Below are positions 1 to 10,194 of a DNA stretch of 64,000 nucleotides, in pieces. Source of the DNA: Amorphophallus konjac. Taxonomy: Eukaryota > Streptophyta > Magnoliopsida > Alismatales > Araceae. The translations under genes and the position numbers were made by a program. The notes beneath the pieces were generated by a model. That model ran no database searches. It saw nothing but the letters and a program-made list of their open reading frames with translations, and was not told the origin of the DNA. How positions within the stretch are numbered: the stretch's first letter is position 1; each line of letters begins with the position of its first letter. The stretch spans positions 223,433,643-223,497,642 of the forward strand of contig CM040128.1 of NCBI GenBank assembly GCA_022559845.1. Reading direction: 5' to 3'.

Positions 1-653
1 ATATCATCCCAGGTACCGATTTGGGGTTGACGTCGCTGGTTGAGCAGGCTCTCCACATTGATCCAATAAGTTTGGGCCTGCCCTTGCAGCTTCATCTTCG
101 CATATCGGACTCTTCGGTGGTCCGTCATCTCAAACCACTCGAAGTACCGGTCCATACCGGCCTCCCAATCTAGATACACCTTAGGGTCCAAGGACCCGCT
201 AAAAGTGGGAGGGTCCGCACGCACACCCCTAAGAATGCGGTCGTCATCCTCGTCATCACGATTCCGTCGTTGATGACGATGACCGTTACCCCCGTGATGA
301 TTGTCGGAGGCATAATCATCCACTATAGGCGCCTGTTGCCTCCCGACATCCTCTACCTGAGCCCTTGGCACAGCGGGTTGCTGCACCGGCTCTTGTTGGC
401 CGTTCGTCGGCGCGGGTTGCGCCGCTGCTGGGCCCCTCTCTAGGACGGCAATCCTCCCAACAAGGCCTTGAATGGACTGCTCCGAAACCCCGGCCCGATC
501 CTCGAGGACCTTCATCCTCCCTTCTAGACGCGTCCCTATGCCATCCATACGCGTACTAAGACCATCCATACACGTGTCTAAACGATCCATGATGGCCCGG
601 AACATCTCGGCCGTGGAAGACTCATCGGAACTACGGGCTCGGGAGTCCGCCAT
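1..653 (-). CDS. gag: Ty3/gypsy gag, N-terminal part, runs off the window edge
   Basis: An uninterrupted frame of 217 codons reads from an ATG at 653 down to base 1; I checked every codon for stops. The N-terminus is a heptad-like helix rich in M, R and L (MFRAIMDRLDT, MDGLSTRMDGIGTRLEGR), then a Q/P-rich linker, an acidic-basic stretch (HRHQRRNRDDEDDD), and a retrotransposon gag (capsid) domain: PPTFSGSLDPKVYLDWE, then MKLQGQAQTYW. That order and the D-x-YLDWE...YW signature are typical of plant gypsy capsids. It lies downstream, on the minus strand, of a PBS at 1050-1061 and an LTR. It probably belongs to a potentially intact element whose pol lies to the left. The lineage (chromovirus type) is a guess from the capsid motif. 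Confidence 0.78.
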   Translation of the reverse strand, partial: MADSRARSSDESSTAEMFRAIMDRLDTCMDGLSTRMDGIGTRLEGRMKVLEDRAGVSEQSIQGLVGRIAVLERGPAAAQPAPTNGQQEPVQQPAVPRAQVEDVGRQQAPIVDDYASDNHHGGNGHRHQRRNRDDEDDDRILRGVRADPPTFSGSLDPKVYLDWEAGMDRYFEWFEMTDHRRVRYAKMKLQGQAQTYWINVESLLNQRRQPQIGTWDD

Positions 654-1049
654 AGGTGGTGGTGGCGAGTATTGGGTGCCTCGACGGGTGGGCATGCAAA
701 GACGTACGGACTAGGTGACAACGACCGACTAATGCAAACACACTAAATGATACACTTAGACCTAATTGTAATTTGAAAACACTCCTTTTTTGTTATTTTG
801 AAAGAATGCAATTTAAAACACTTTTTTTTTGTTTTGAAAAGAATGAGACTCGACTACACCCTAGACACGGCCAAGACTCGGTACGCGGCGGAGGTAATCG
901 ACCCGAAGGTCACTCGCGCAAGTGTGTGGTCTTCCCGGTAGGCGAAGCCTAACGGTCGGACAACACCTTTGGATATACCGAGTGAAGGTGTGTGTGGGGT
1001 AACCTTAGACTATGCAAGACTTATGCAACGACTACCCTAGACTCGACTT
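654..1049 (-). other. Untranslated leader between PBS and gag
   Basis: About 400 bases between the primer-binding site and the gag ATG. It contains two near-copies of an A/T-rich segment (AAAACACTCCTTTTTTGTT and AAAACACTTTTTTTTTG, about 775-835 on the plus strand). No reading frame of note. Normal for a gypsy leader. Confidence 0.5.
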
Positions 1050-1061
1050 GCTCTGATACCA
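1050..1061 (-). other. Primer-binding site, initiator tRNA-Met type
   Basis: On the minus strand this reads TGGTATCAGAGC followed by AAG, the standard plant PBS complementary to the 3' end of initiator tRNA-Met. It starts three bases after the inferred LTR end (minus strand ...CCCGCATCA). Confidence 0.75.
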
Positions 1062-1064
1062 AAC

Positions 1065-2150
1065 TGATGCGGGACGGACACGGGAGACGACACTATACAG
1101 TGCCACCCTCGGACTCTAGATGAAGACGCGACCAGCAATACACACCAGGGAGACACTAAGCCCGACACTACGAGCTCCTAGTGGCAAACGTCGCTAACAG
1201 AAGTACAAGCTCACTCGGCGTCCCATGCGAGGGAAAGCGTGGATCGTGCGCGGTTAAGGAACCGGCAGAGTTCAAGGTAGTCAGACTCACTTCCGGACTC
1301 GGATCGAGTCGCGGGACAGGTCACTCTCACGCTCACAGCGGTGACATGGACACACGGGCTAGGAACCTACACTCTCGGCAGCGGCCTAAGACCGTATACT
1401 AGCTAAGCAATGTAACGCCAAGAAGTTAAGACCTTTACCTCCACGCACCCGGCGTGGCGAAGACTCCCCGGCTGACTTACGGACCCCCGGTTAACATAAC
1501 TCACAGCAGTACAAAAGGATTCGACCCACTCCACGCAGGGAGCTAAAAGGTCACATGTGGGCCCCGGGGATCACGCAAATCAGGTTGACAGGCAGCATCT
1601 TGATGTCGACTCGACGCGCCGAACTCTGCGTTTTCGTACTTCCCGAACGGCGGGTTCTGCGGGCCCGTGGGGCCCACGGATGGCGCTGTCCTCTGGATCT
1701 GCGGAGGTGGGTCCCACTATGATGGAGACCCCTGGTGGCGCGCCTCCACGGACGGCGGTCGGCCGGAGACACCGATTGGTGGCCGGTCGGGTCCGATCTT
1801 CAAGTTGTGGAATGGCTGCCCACGGATTTCAGTTCTGTTTTCCCTGCGCGCGCTCCGGCGAAAACAGCCGCTGCGGTCGATCCCGACGTCGGATCGGGAC
1901 GCATGAGCTATCGTTGGAAAGCTCTCTTCAAATACTTCAATTTAGACTCATAGAGATCTGATGGATCTAGCCGGATCTAGACTTTAATGAATTTACAAAT
2001 CCCTGTTGTACAGTAACCGAGACATCAGATTTACAGGGTACTTATCTGAGAACCACCGTTGACCGCATACTTTCCGTAGGAATCAGACTTCAAGCTCTTC
2101 TTCAACTTTGTAGATAATCAAACCATGAAGCTGGGACAATTTTTATAATT
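1065..2150 (-). repeat. 5' LTR of the element carrying the 1-653 gag; right end unresolved
   Basis: The minus-strand LTR should end in CA at 1065, directly before the PBS, and the sequence does. There is no second copy in the window, so the far boundary cannot be placed; 2150 is a guess. A TTATAAAAATTG element on the minus strand near 2142 could be a TATA box, in which case the U3 part would extend further right. No coding frame is credible in this stretch. Confidence 0.35.
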
Positions 2151-3237
2151 GGATTTGGAGGTGGTGGTGATTTGATAGGATTTTTGGAGTGTCTAGTGGT
2201 CGGATCTGGGAACTGGGGAACAGAACTGTAGCTAGGACTGAGAACGAATTTTAGAAAATATGGAATGGACGAACCAAAAATTAAAAACAATGGTGGAAGA
2301 AGGGATGGATGCAAGGAACACCCAGTTAAATTGGGCGAACCAAAGAAAATCAAAAAAAGGACCTAAGACTTAAAACTCCGGGCGGGTGGAAATGAAAACA
2401 GACAGGAGACAGATCTGGAAACTGAGATTGGACGAAAATAAAAAAATATCAAATGAGATCTTTATGACCAACCAAAATTCTGAGGACGTACTGGACACCT
2501 CTGGGATATCCAGTAAAAGTTCCAGCTCGATCTGAGGCCGTGGCTGAGACTGGAATTTCTTGGAAGTGGCTGTGGTACTGCGCTGACAGAACTCCGGCGG
2601 TGGCGATGGCGGCTCGTGGCGGCGGCGGCGGCGACCGGAACTGATACGGTGGAGTCACACCACCAAGAGGCAGCCTTCACAGCTGCAAGGGGGAGAGGGA
2701 GAGAGGAAGGGGGCGGCCTAGGCCTGCTCAAGAGATTTTTTTCCAACTTTCAAATGGCATTAATTCCATAAAATGGGAAATTACAACCTTAAATAGTCTA
2801 CATCTCACATCCATCCATAGCCATTGGATCTAGGGGATGGGGATGAAGGGCTAGGATGGCATGTGACACACACACAAAATACAATATAATATTAAAGGGG
2901 GGGGCGGCCCTTGGACCAAGGAGAGGGGGGGTGGTGGAAGGTTGAAAATGGTAGGTGGGAGGTAGGTAGCCTCCTTGGACTTTTTAAGTCCATTGTCCCC
3001 CATGTGTTCAAATACAAGTCAACCTTCTAGATGCTCCCATGTGGCATGTTGACTGGCCCCACGTGGGACCCTGGGATGAGGTGGCCCAATGGGGTGGGGC
3101 CCGGGAGGCCTGTGGGGCCCACGGGGTCCGAAATGCTCGTAAGCCCCTATTACACTCAAAATGGCCAACCGGACGTAACGAAATAAATGCGAAGTAAACA
3201 CACATAAAGTCTAACTGAATATAATAAATGGGGAAGC
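2151..3237. other. No gene seen; retroelement-like filler
   Basis: Purine-rich, with short runs of G (about 2896-2903 and 2923-2931) and simple CT/GA stretches. The reading frames here are low-complexity shadows. It may be the remainder of the LTR to its left or the downstream part of the gag pseudogene to its right. Confidence 0.4.
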
Positions 3238-5824
3238 TCAAGGCGGAGTCTCCAGGCTGTCTCCGAGCCAGATGGATGCTGTGGTGGCTCGTGTCGTGCT
3301 CCGCGTGCGGTACCGGTGGCTCGGCGTGTCATGCCGATCGACTGCTCGGGTGTCCGCACCAGGTGGAGAAGGCTTGGAAGGTGTGGGGGAGGGTGTAGAA
3401 GGTGTAGAGGCCTTAGGCGTTGGAGATGGTGGTGAAATAGGGATCTTTGACGAGGAAGGCGACGAAGGTAATGGTGATGGTGATGAGGGTACTAGAGGTG
3501 GCGATGGTGGAGAGGGTGAAAGTGGTGGTGGAGTGGAGGAAGTGGCGGGTTGCGGCGCTCTTCTACGTATCGACACAACGCGTTGAGCAGCCTTGGGAAC
3601 AAAAGTGGTGGTGGAAATGGAGGGTGGAAGAGGGGTATTTGCCTGAGCAGAGGCTTGGATGGGTGAAGGAGACAGGACAGGAGAAGGGATAGATAAGGGA
3701 GCGGGTGCATCATTAACTGAAGAATCATAGGGATGCCCCTGGTCTTGCAACGGGGATGGCTGCTTGGACGGCACTTGCTGCTGCTGCTGCTTGGTGCGAA
3801 GATCCAAGATAACTTCACGCACGACAGCCCAATCAATCATCTTCTTATCCTCCAAATCATAAACAAGTTCCTGGAACTCGGGGCAATCCTCGACCAAATG
3901 CCCCTATTGACGACGAAACTCCCAAAAATGGAGCAAATTTCCGACCGCGGATTGGCGAGGCATAACCGGAGGAAGTTGCAATGTGTGAGTGGCCAACAAA
4001 GCCTTGAAGATGTCTATAAAAGATTCCGACAACGGAGGGTGAGGAGCCCGCTTTGGGCAAGGTGGATGCCGAGGGGTATGGGAAGGTAATGGGGATGGTA
4101 GTGGGGGTTGCGTAGGTAATGATAATTGCATAGGTAGAGGCACAGGGCTAGTGAGTGGGGTTAGTGAAGGCGTGTGCGGAGTAGGAATGCAGTGGACGGC
4201 ATCTACCTACTCGGGGTATGGAATTTTCTTGACCGAAGGTGGAGGTTTATGCAGGTATGAAGAGGCGAAAGGCTGACTCGTGGAGGGTTGATATGTGGAG
4301 GGGTATGTGGAGGTATATGGGGGTACGGGAGCGGAAGGCTGACTTGTAGAAGGATATGTGGTGGAGGGTTGACTCATAGGGGATGATGGATAGGAGGTAT
4401 ACGTGGGCGTAGAAGGTGAAGGAGACTTGGGGTCAAGGGAACTTAGGAGTTGTTGGCGGATGAAGCGGGCTCAGCTATACAATTATTGCCAGGAAGTGAC
4501 ATCATTGAGGGCTAAGCTGCACCAATACTTAGGGGTGAGCATGGTTCGGTTTGGTTCGGTTTGGGATCATTTTTTTTCAAACCGAACCAAACCGATTTGC
4601 TTATCAAACCAAACCAAACCAAATCGAAAAAATTCAGTTCGGTTCGGTTCGGTTCGGTTTCAAACCGAATTTTTATATTTTATTACAATATATATAAATT
4701 TAATGACTTATATGTATATAAAAGAAAAAGAAAAATAAACATAGTTATATTTTGTATGCTTTTATATGTATGTAATTAATTTTTAATTTTTTAATTTTAA
4801 TTTGGTTTATTCGATTTATTCGGTTCGGTTCGATTTCACACATTATGAAACCGAACCAAACCGAATTCGACTCCAAACCGAACCAAACCGAACGGTTCGG
4901 TTTGGTTCGGTTTGGTTTTTCGGTTTGGTTCGGTTTATGCTCACCCCTACTGATACTCAGGCGTCGCATTGGAAATGACCATCTTGATCCGCTCTCCCTC
5001 CAGAATATACCCCGGGACTTGAGCTGCCAAATGACGCCAGCGGTCGGCAAAGGTCGAGAATTCCTCGTTGGGCTTCATCTTCTCATGGGCCAGATAAACC
5101 ATAGAGTACTTGGGCCCGACCTGGTCTCTGTATTGCTGAAGAAATTTGTCCCATACAACTCGAAAATCCACCACTTGCTCTTGCGGCAATGTAAAGAACC
5201 AATACCGAGCCGGGCCTTCTAAGGATAAACCGAACAAATAAGCCATCAGGTGTTGGTCATGTTGAAAGTGGGCCGACTCATAAAAAAACTCCTTCACATG
5301 CACATAGGGGTCACCTACTCCACCATAGCGACGATATGTAGGAATCTGTGAACGCGGTGGAAGCTGAAGACCTTGGAAGGCGAAAGGGACATTCAAATAA
5401 GGTTGAGGATTGATTCGACGTTGTAGTTCATCAAACTGGCGTTGGGCTTGAGCGATCATCTCCTCGCTGGGGAGAGATCGGGAAGGGTGCGGGTCAGCTT
5501 GAGCAAAAGAGTGTGAATTCGGGCCAGGATTATGGTAATGGGCCGAATAAGAGGATCCATCCTGAGAAGACGGAAAGCCCATTCCAGGAATGAAAGGATG
5601 TGTGGGCCTAGAAGGATCATAGGAACAAGGACCCGTAGGGCCAGCAGCTACATGGGTAGAAGAAGAGGGCCTGTTAAGAGAAGCGGGCCCACTGAAGAAA
5701 GGGGCCCATTAGGAGAATAAAGCCCGCCAGCTGAATGAGGTGATGGGCTTGCGTGGGAAGAGGAGTCCACGCGGGAATGAGAAGGCAAATAGGAATGGTA
5801 CAGAGGGTTGATGCGATGCTCCAT
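3238..5824 (-). pseudogene. gag: Decayed Ogre/Tat-like gypsy gag split by a MITE
   Basis: The minus-strand frame starts near 5824 (MEHRINPLYHSYLPSHSR), changes frame near 5700, and continues at 5582-4950 with a capsid domain: PYVHVKEFFYESAHFQ, GLSLEGPARYWFFTLP, then FLQQYRDQVGPK. It is cut by the MITE at 4530-4949 and resumes below 4530 as a Pro/Ser/Tyr-rich linker. A decayed zinc-knuckle region follows near 3860-3960, where GHLVEDCPEF keeps its H and C but the first cysteines are lost and a stop intervenes. A Pro/Ser-rich tail ends at 3238. No protease or RT follows. The order capsid, Pro-rich linker, single CxxH-type knuckle, then a 'DLEDKKMIDW' helix resembles Ogre/TatIV gag proteins. Frameshifts and stops make it non-functional. 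Confidence 0.7.
4530..4949. mobile_element. 420-bp hAT-type MITE with TAGGGGTGAGCA ends
   Basis: The element begins TAGGGGTGAGCA and ends with the exact inverse TGCTCACCCCTA. The flanks are CCAATACT (4522-4529) and CTGATACT (4950-4957), an 8-bp target duplication with two mismatches, the size made by hAT transposases. Inside each end are many copies of the pentamers CGGTT/TGGTT and their complements, giving a long hairpin, with an AT-rich centre (about 4670-4815). It encodes nothing. It interrupts the gag frame, so it inserted after that gypsy element. The 'AGGGGTGAGCA + CGGTTTGGTT' type of non-autonomous hAT element is common in plants. Confidence 0.82.
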
Positions 5825-6528
5825 GGAAGAGAAATGGAGACCTTTTACAATGAGAAAAAGGGTAATACAATAAAGAAAACAGGGTTAGGACAATGTGACC
5901 AGACAATAGATACACAGAATGGACTAGCCTAAATGGGCCTAATACAAAATCTATATGGATGCTGGTGGATGCGACACGAAATAACACAAATGGGCTTGGA
6001 CAGGCCCAAACAAACAATATGGGTGTGAGGGAGTTCAACCAAGATCAAACAAGTTGATATGATCGTTAATTTTTATTTTGCCAAGGTTTCGGTGGACCTT
6101 TTAATGATTTGATTTAGGATCAATTCTCTCAAGGTAGGAAACCTATAGGGAATAAAGTCCAAACCTTGGGTTAATCTATGGTTAACTCTCTCACGACGTA
6201 CGCAACATGCAAAGCTACGGGGTGGAAAAGGTACAACCGACCCGGCATCCGTGTGGGAATGCACGGCTCACGGGGACTTACGGAGGTCCCGGGTAAGGTC
6301 GCCTAGTCGGCTCCAAGGAATATGGAGACGAGAGGTTCCCCCTACCTAGGTAGGAATGCAACTATAAATGGTAAAGATGCATGAACCTATGCGCACGGGA
6401 GTGCATGCAAAAGCTAACCTAAATCTAACAATCAATGATCAACAAAGATAAGAAATATGACAATACTCATGCAAAATTGAATGACAAACAGGGGAGATCA
6501 AAACAGCACCAAATGAATATGAGATGAT
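5825..6528 (-). other. Leader of the decayed gag; no gene
   Basis: Lies 5' of the minus-strand gag. AT-rich, with many short polypurine stretches and no credible frame. Near 6290-6420 it holds text (GTCCCGGGTAAGG, CCTACCTAGGTAGGAATGC) that resembles long gypsy leaders. The minus strand shows TTTGGTGCTGTTTTGATC just left of a GTGCGTCAACA end near 6529. That could be a PBS and LTR end, but I cannot confirm it. Confidence 0.3.
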
Positions 6529-7395
6529 TGTTGACGCACTTTTTATTTAAAATCGTTGTTTATTTGTTCATTGGGTTTATTAAGTGCGTGGGCGTGCCAG
6601 TCACCAAAGTGACGATTTATTCGGGCTTCATAGAAGCCCATGGTGCGCTTGATCTGACTCAGTCAGACGATTGTGTGGTTCGGGTCGGGACCAAAACCCA
6701 CCGTGCCATAAAGGCCACTGCGTTATTTACATCCCCCATATGGGGGAACACCCTTGATTGATTGCCGGGAGTAAGGGCCCTACGGCCTGAAATTCATGGT
6801 GACAAAGCGAGAACAACGATCTCGGATCACGTTTAAACAAACCCACGTTGGGACGTAAAATGTTCATAGATACGTATATGTTGGTCACTCACGGACCATT
6901 TCGTGCTCGGACGGAAGTCCGCATCAATAGCGTCGAAGACGAAGACAAGACCGTACGGATGTCTACCGTAGGTACGGCAAGTTTAATGTGGATGCGGGAT
7001 CGGATCCCGGAAGAAGTGGGTCAAGCTGATGAACTATCGGCCCAAGAGGTGCCCGGATCATGACCATGTTGGGGGTTCCGAGGTCCACGTCCGATACCAA
7101 GGGGCATCATCGCTTTTCTCTTTAAACACAGTCCGGGGAAGCGGATTGGTCGGTGTGGAGCCCGAGCTCGCCAACGTGCGCCCTCGCACGTGGATCGACA
7201 TGCGCGGTCAGGTCGTGGGGTTTGACCTGCCCGGTCAGGTCGCGGGGGTCAAGGGGGCAGCGCCCCCTGCGGGGGTTTCCGGGGGCAGCGCCCCCGGAAC
7301 AAAATTTGGATTGTAGCGAGGAGGAAACTTTTGATTAGTTTTATTCATTAGCTTCAGGTATTTTCTTTTGGTTAATCAGTTTCTTTCTCTTTTAG
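6529..7395. other. LTR-like unassigned sequence with GC palindromes
   Basis: Starts with TGTTGACGCAC, a typical LTR terminus. From 7201 to 7297 it has GGTCAGGTC/GACCTGCC repeats followed by two copies of GGGGGCAGCGCCCCC separated by TGCGGGGGTTTCC, which can fold into strong hairpins. There is no coding frame beyond short chance ORFs. It may be an LTR whose second copy is absent. Confidence 0.3.
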
Positions 7396-7700
7396 GCACG
7401 CCGGATTTGGGGCAACAAGATGGAGATGGGCGCGCCGGATTTGGGGCTTTACAGGATAGACAAGGGGGGGCGCCGGGTATAGGGGCGCCGTTTTAAGAGT
7501 TGAACACGGGGCGCACCATTTTAAGGGCAAGATGGAGGGTGGCACGGCGTATTAAGGCCATGCAAGGGGAGAGGGGCGCGCCGGATATGGAGGGCAAGGG
7601 GGGGCGCGCCATTTTAGCATTTAAAGAATGAGATGGGGGGATTTTGTGAGGAGGGTTGAAGCGGCACGGTGGAACAGTGGCCGCGCCATTTTAACTCGCG
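7396..7700. repeat. Irregular GGCGC(G)CC-[G/A]TTTTAA repeat cluster, copy 1
   Basis: About nine degenerate units built on a GGCGCGCC or GGCGCC core followed by GGATTTGGGG, GTTTTAAG or ATTTTAAG. They occur near 7396, 7429, 7469, 7485, 7512, 7575, 7605 and 7682. Spacing is irregular (about 15-65 bases), so this is not a clean tandem array. The segment GGCACGGTGGAACAGTG at about 7669 is repeated at about 8938 in the second cluster, so the two clusters are related. Confidence 0.55.
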
Positions 7701-8929
7701 CCGGGATAGCTATATGGGGTTGTTTCGAAGCTCTGTTTACTGCGTTTTCTTTTTCTTTCACCCGTAGGTTGATTCAAGGGTTGATTTCCTCGTTCTGTTG
7801 ATAGATTAAGCTGGTAATGAGGAGGTTTTAAGAGTTTTAATCGTTTATTAAGGTGAAACAACATGAACGTCTAAGCGTTTTACTCAAGCAGTTTGCTCAC
7901 AGAGGCCTCATTTTGTTCTTCATTAGTTCAACTCGTTCACTTGTTGTTGGGCGTGCTTAGCCTTGGTAAAAATCGGGCAGCACCTCTCCTGAACCGGGAC
8001 TTGCCAGAGATAAAGGAAAGTCACCAATCGGATTGCTCCGGGGTAGACTCTCAAAAATCGGAGTGGCCTTACGGCGGTCCGAACCCAAATGTGAGTATGG
8101 AACGTTCGAGGGCCAGCCTACAAGAACGACCACGGCTCACGGGCGAAGAACCTTCCAAACGGGACAAGTGTTTGCCACAAGGGCCATAGATGTTCATCCG
8201 GCGGTGGGTACCTTTGAGGGTCATGCCATGGGAGGGCAACTCTCAAGGGCCCAGGATGATCGGAGAATGAGCAAAAGGAGTAGAGACTGAGGTGGGAGTC
8301 GCTAAAGTTGTAACAAAAAAAGGGGGGACTTTTCTTCTTTTATTCATCCACACAACGGGAGAAGAGATTTCTTAATAGAGGGAATTCATCCTGAGAAGAA
8401 AATAGAATACATCACGAGAGGGAGGGGGAGGAAGATATTGACGAGAAGGAAAAGGAGAATACAGATCGCTCTTTCGTCCCGCTCACCTCTCACTCTCCCC
8501 TCTCTTCACCTTCCCGGCGTGAGGACGGGCTTGATACACTCCTCGGGCGGGCTCTCCTTCGCTAAGAAGCTCCCTCCCCTCCCTTCTTTCTTCTCTTCCT
8601 GCACACAGCCGAGACACTCTCGAGAGCTCCTTTTCTTCACAATGATGCCCCCATTTTATAGAATGGCCAGCCTGGGAGCATTCCTACCACTTCCACCTCG
8701 TCCGCAACGACATTGGGAGTTGACTCGATGCGCTGGACGATTCCGGTTTGCGCCGTACACTGTTGTTCGTCCGAGGATGAGATGGTCGTAGGTTTGGAGG
8801 GGTTGCTCTGCCGCTGCCGCTCCGGTGCTATCGAACGGAGGCGGAGACAGAACGTCGGGCATTGAATGTCCCCTGCGCGTCACATTTATACCGAACAGAG
8901 TATCGTGCCAGAGATGGGATAGAATGAGG
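7701..8929. other. LTR-like spacer between the two GGCGC clusters; no gene
   Basis: No convincing protein. It contains a minus-strand TATA box (8653-8660) and CT-rich stretches (about 8465-8640) that would form the 5' untranslated part of a minus-strand transcript. The arrangement resembles U3 (repeat cluster), TATA, then R/U5 of an LTR, but ends and target duplication were not found. Confidence 0.35.
8653..8660 (-). promoter_or_regulatory. Candidate TATA box, minus strand
   Basis: On the minus strand the sequence reads CATTCTATAAAATGGGGGC, a good plant TATA context. A CT/GA-rich segment lies about 30-150 bases downstream. It sits about 280 bases downstream of the second GGCGC/TTTTAA cluster, which would then be upstream promoter sequence. 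Confidence 0.4.
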
Positions 8930-9246
8930 TTAAAACGGCACGGTGGAACAGTGCCCGCGCCGGTTTAAACCCAAGTGCAATTGGTGCGCCGGTTTAGCTT
9001 TTAGGCAAGTGCAGCGCCGTTTTAAGCATCAAAGGGGAATGGCCCCTTCAACAGGTGCGCGCCGGATAACCGAAGCAAGGAGGTGGCGCCATTTTAAACC
9101 AATCATGGGGTGGCGCCGTCTTAATGCAATGCAAAGGGAGCTCGTATTAGAGCATGAAATGGGGGCGCGCCGTTTAAGCAAGGGGGGGGGGGGGGGCGCC
9201 GTTTTAAGGCGTGCCGCTTTAAGGCCCTTCCGCGCCGTTTTAAGCA
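8930..9246. repeat. Irregular GGCGCC-GTTTTAA repeat cluster, copy 2
   Basis: Ten or so units: GCGCCGGTTTAAA, GCGCCGGTTTAG, GCGCCGTTTTAAG, GCGCCGGATAAC, GCGCCATTTTAAA, GCGCCGTCTTAA, GCGCGCCGTTTAAG, GCGCCGTTTTAAGG, GTGCCGCTTTAAGG, GCGCCGTTTTAAG. A run of about 15 G lies at 9181-9196. Copies here match one another better than in the 7.4-kb cluster. Probably promoter-proximal subrepeats of an LTR read on the minus strand. Confidence 0.55.
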
Positions 9247-10194
9247 CCAAACGGATTCTTTTCGAAGTCGCGGCCGTTTATATGAACGTTGGCACTCCCG
9301 AAATGTTTTAGTTGTGATACATGGCCTCTGCAATGTCTCGCTCGCAGCTTCTGGGGCTCGGTCCGAGGCTTTGCGTGACTTTCGGCATATGCCGAGACTG
9401 TGCCGGAGTTCCCGGCTTTTCTTTGATTCAACTCTCGGCATGGCCGGTCATAGAATTGTGGTCCTATCTTCCGCCCGGGGGCTTCCGTAACGAATGGCGG
9501 ACCACCAGGCACGTTCTCGTCCTGATCGGGCGAGGTATGGGTCTGTTTGGCCCTCTCGTCTTCGACTCGCGTGCGGACGCGAATGCCATATGATCGTCAA
9601 CGTCATTTTTTTGGCGTCCACAATGATATGCAATAATCCTTAAATATATAACTTTGGGTGCACTGTAGCACGACAAGAACGGTCTCTGGGAGACCGTGCA
9701 GGGAGGGCGACGGTCCCGGGTGGACCGTTCACTGGCAGGGAGTAATGACAGACACTAACAGAAAACACAGAATGCTGAAAGGAACTAAGTATTAGAGAAC
9801 AGAGGCGTCCCTGGATGGACGGTCTCTCGACAAACCGTTTAAACTCTGGAACGGACCTGAGACGATCGCAGAACGTCAGTAAAACCAACAGTGCAAACGC
9901 AGAGGCGTACCTGAGCCAGCAGGATGGGTGGCCGAGATCAAGCCGTAGGAAGCAGTGAACGGGCAAAGGTAGACCGCTGAAGGCAGCGGACTTCACAGAA
10001 CAAATAGCACTGTAAGCAAATAAAGACGGCCGCTTCGCAGCTGCTCAAGGTGGTGAGCGGCTCTCACTGAACCGCACAAATGCCAGAAGACAGGAACGTG
10101 GAGGACTTGCAAACAACCTGAAACCACTCAAGAACAGGGAACTTGGAAAGCACTGAAAAGGGTCAGCAAGTCACTAACACGATGGGCACTAGTT
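9247..10194 (-). other. Possible leader of the element with the 10218-11935 LTR; no gene
   Basis: Downstream, on the minus strand, of the putative PBS. No credible frame. It carries further copies of the ACGGTC..GACCGT palindromes (for example 9682-9732 and 9817-9843). It may join the decayed Ogre-like gag at 3.2-5.8 kb as one element broken by later insertions, but this is not shown. Confidence 0.3.

Noticed and set aside
7090..7110. PBS-like TGGTATCGGAC on the minus strand (about 7095-7105)
   Set aside because: Two mismatches to the initiator-Met PBS and no LTR end beside it.
9029..9250. E2F binding sites in the GGCGC/TTTTAA repeats
   Set aside because: The motif order is GGCGCC then NTTTTAA, whereas E2F sites are TTT(C/G)(C/G)CGC; only partial overlap.
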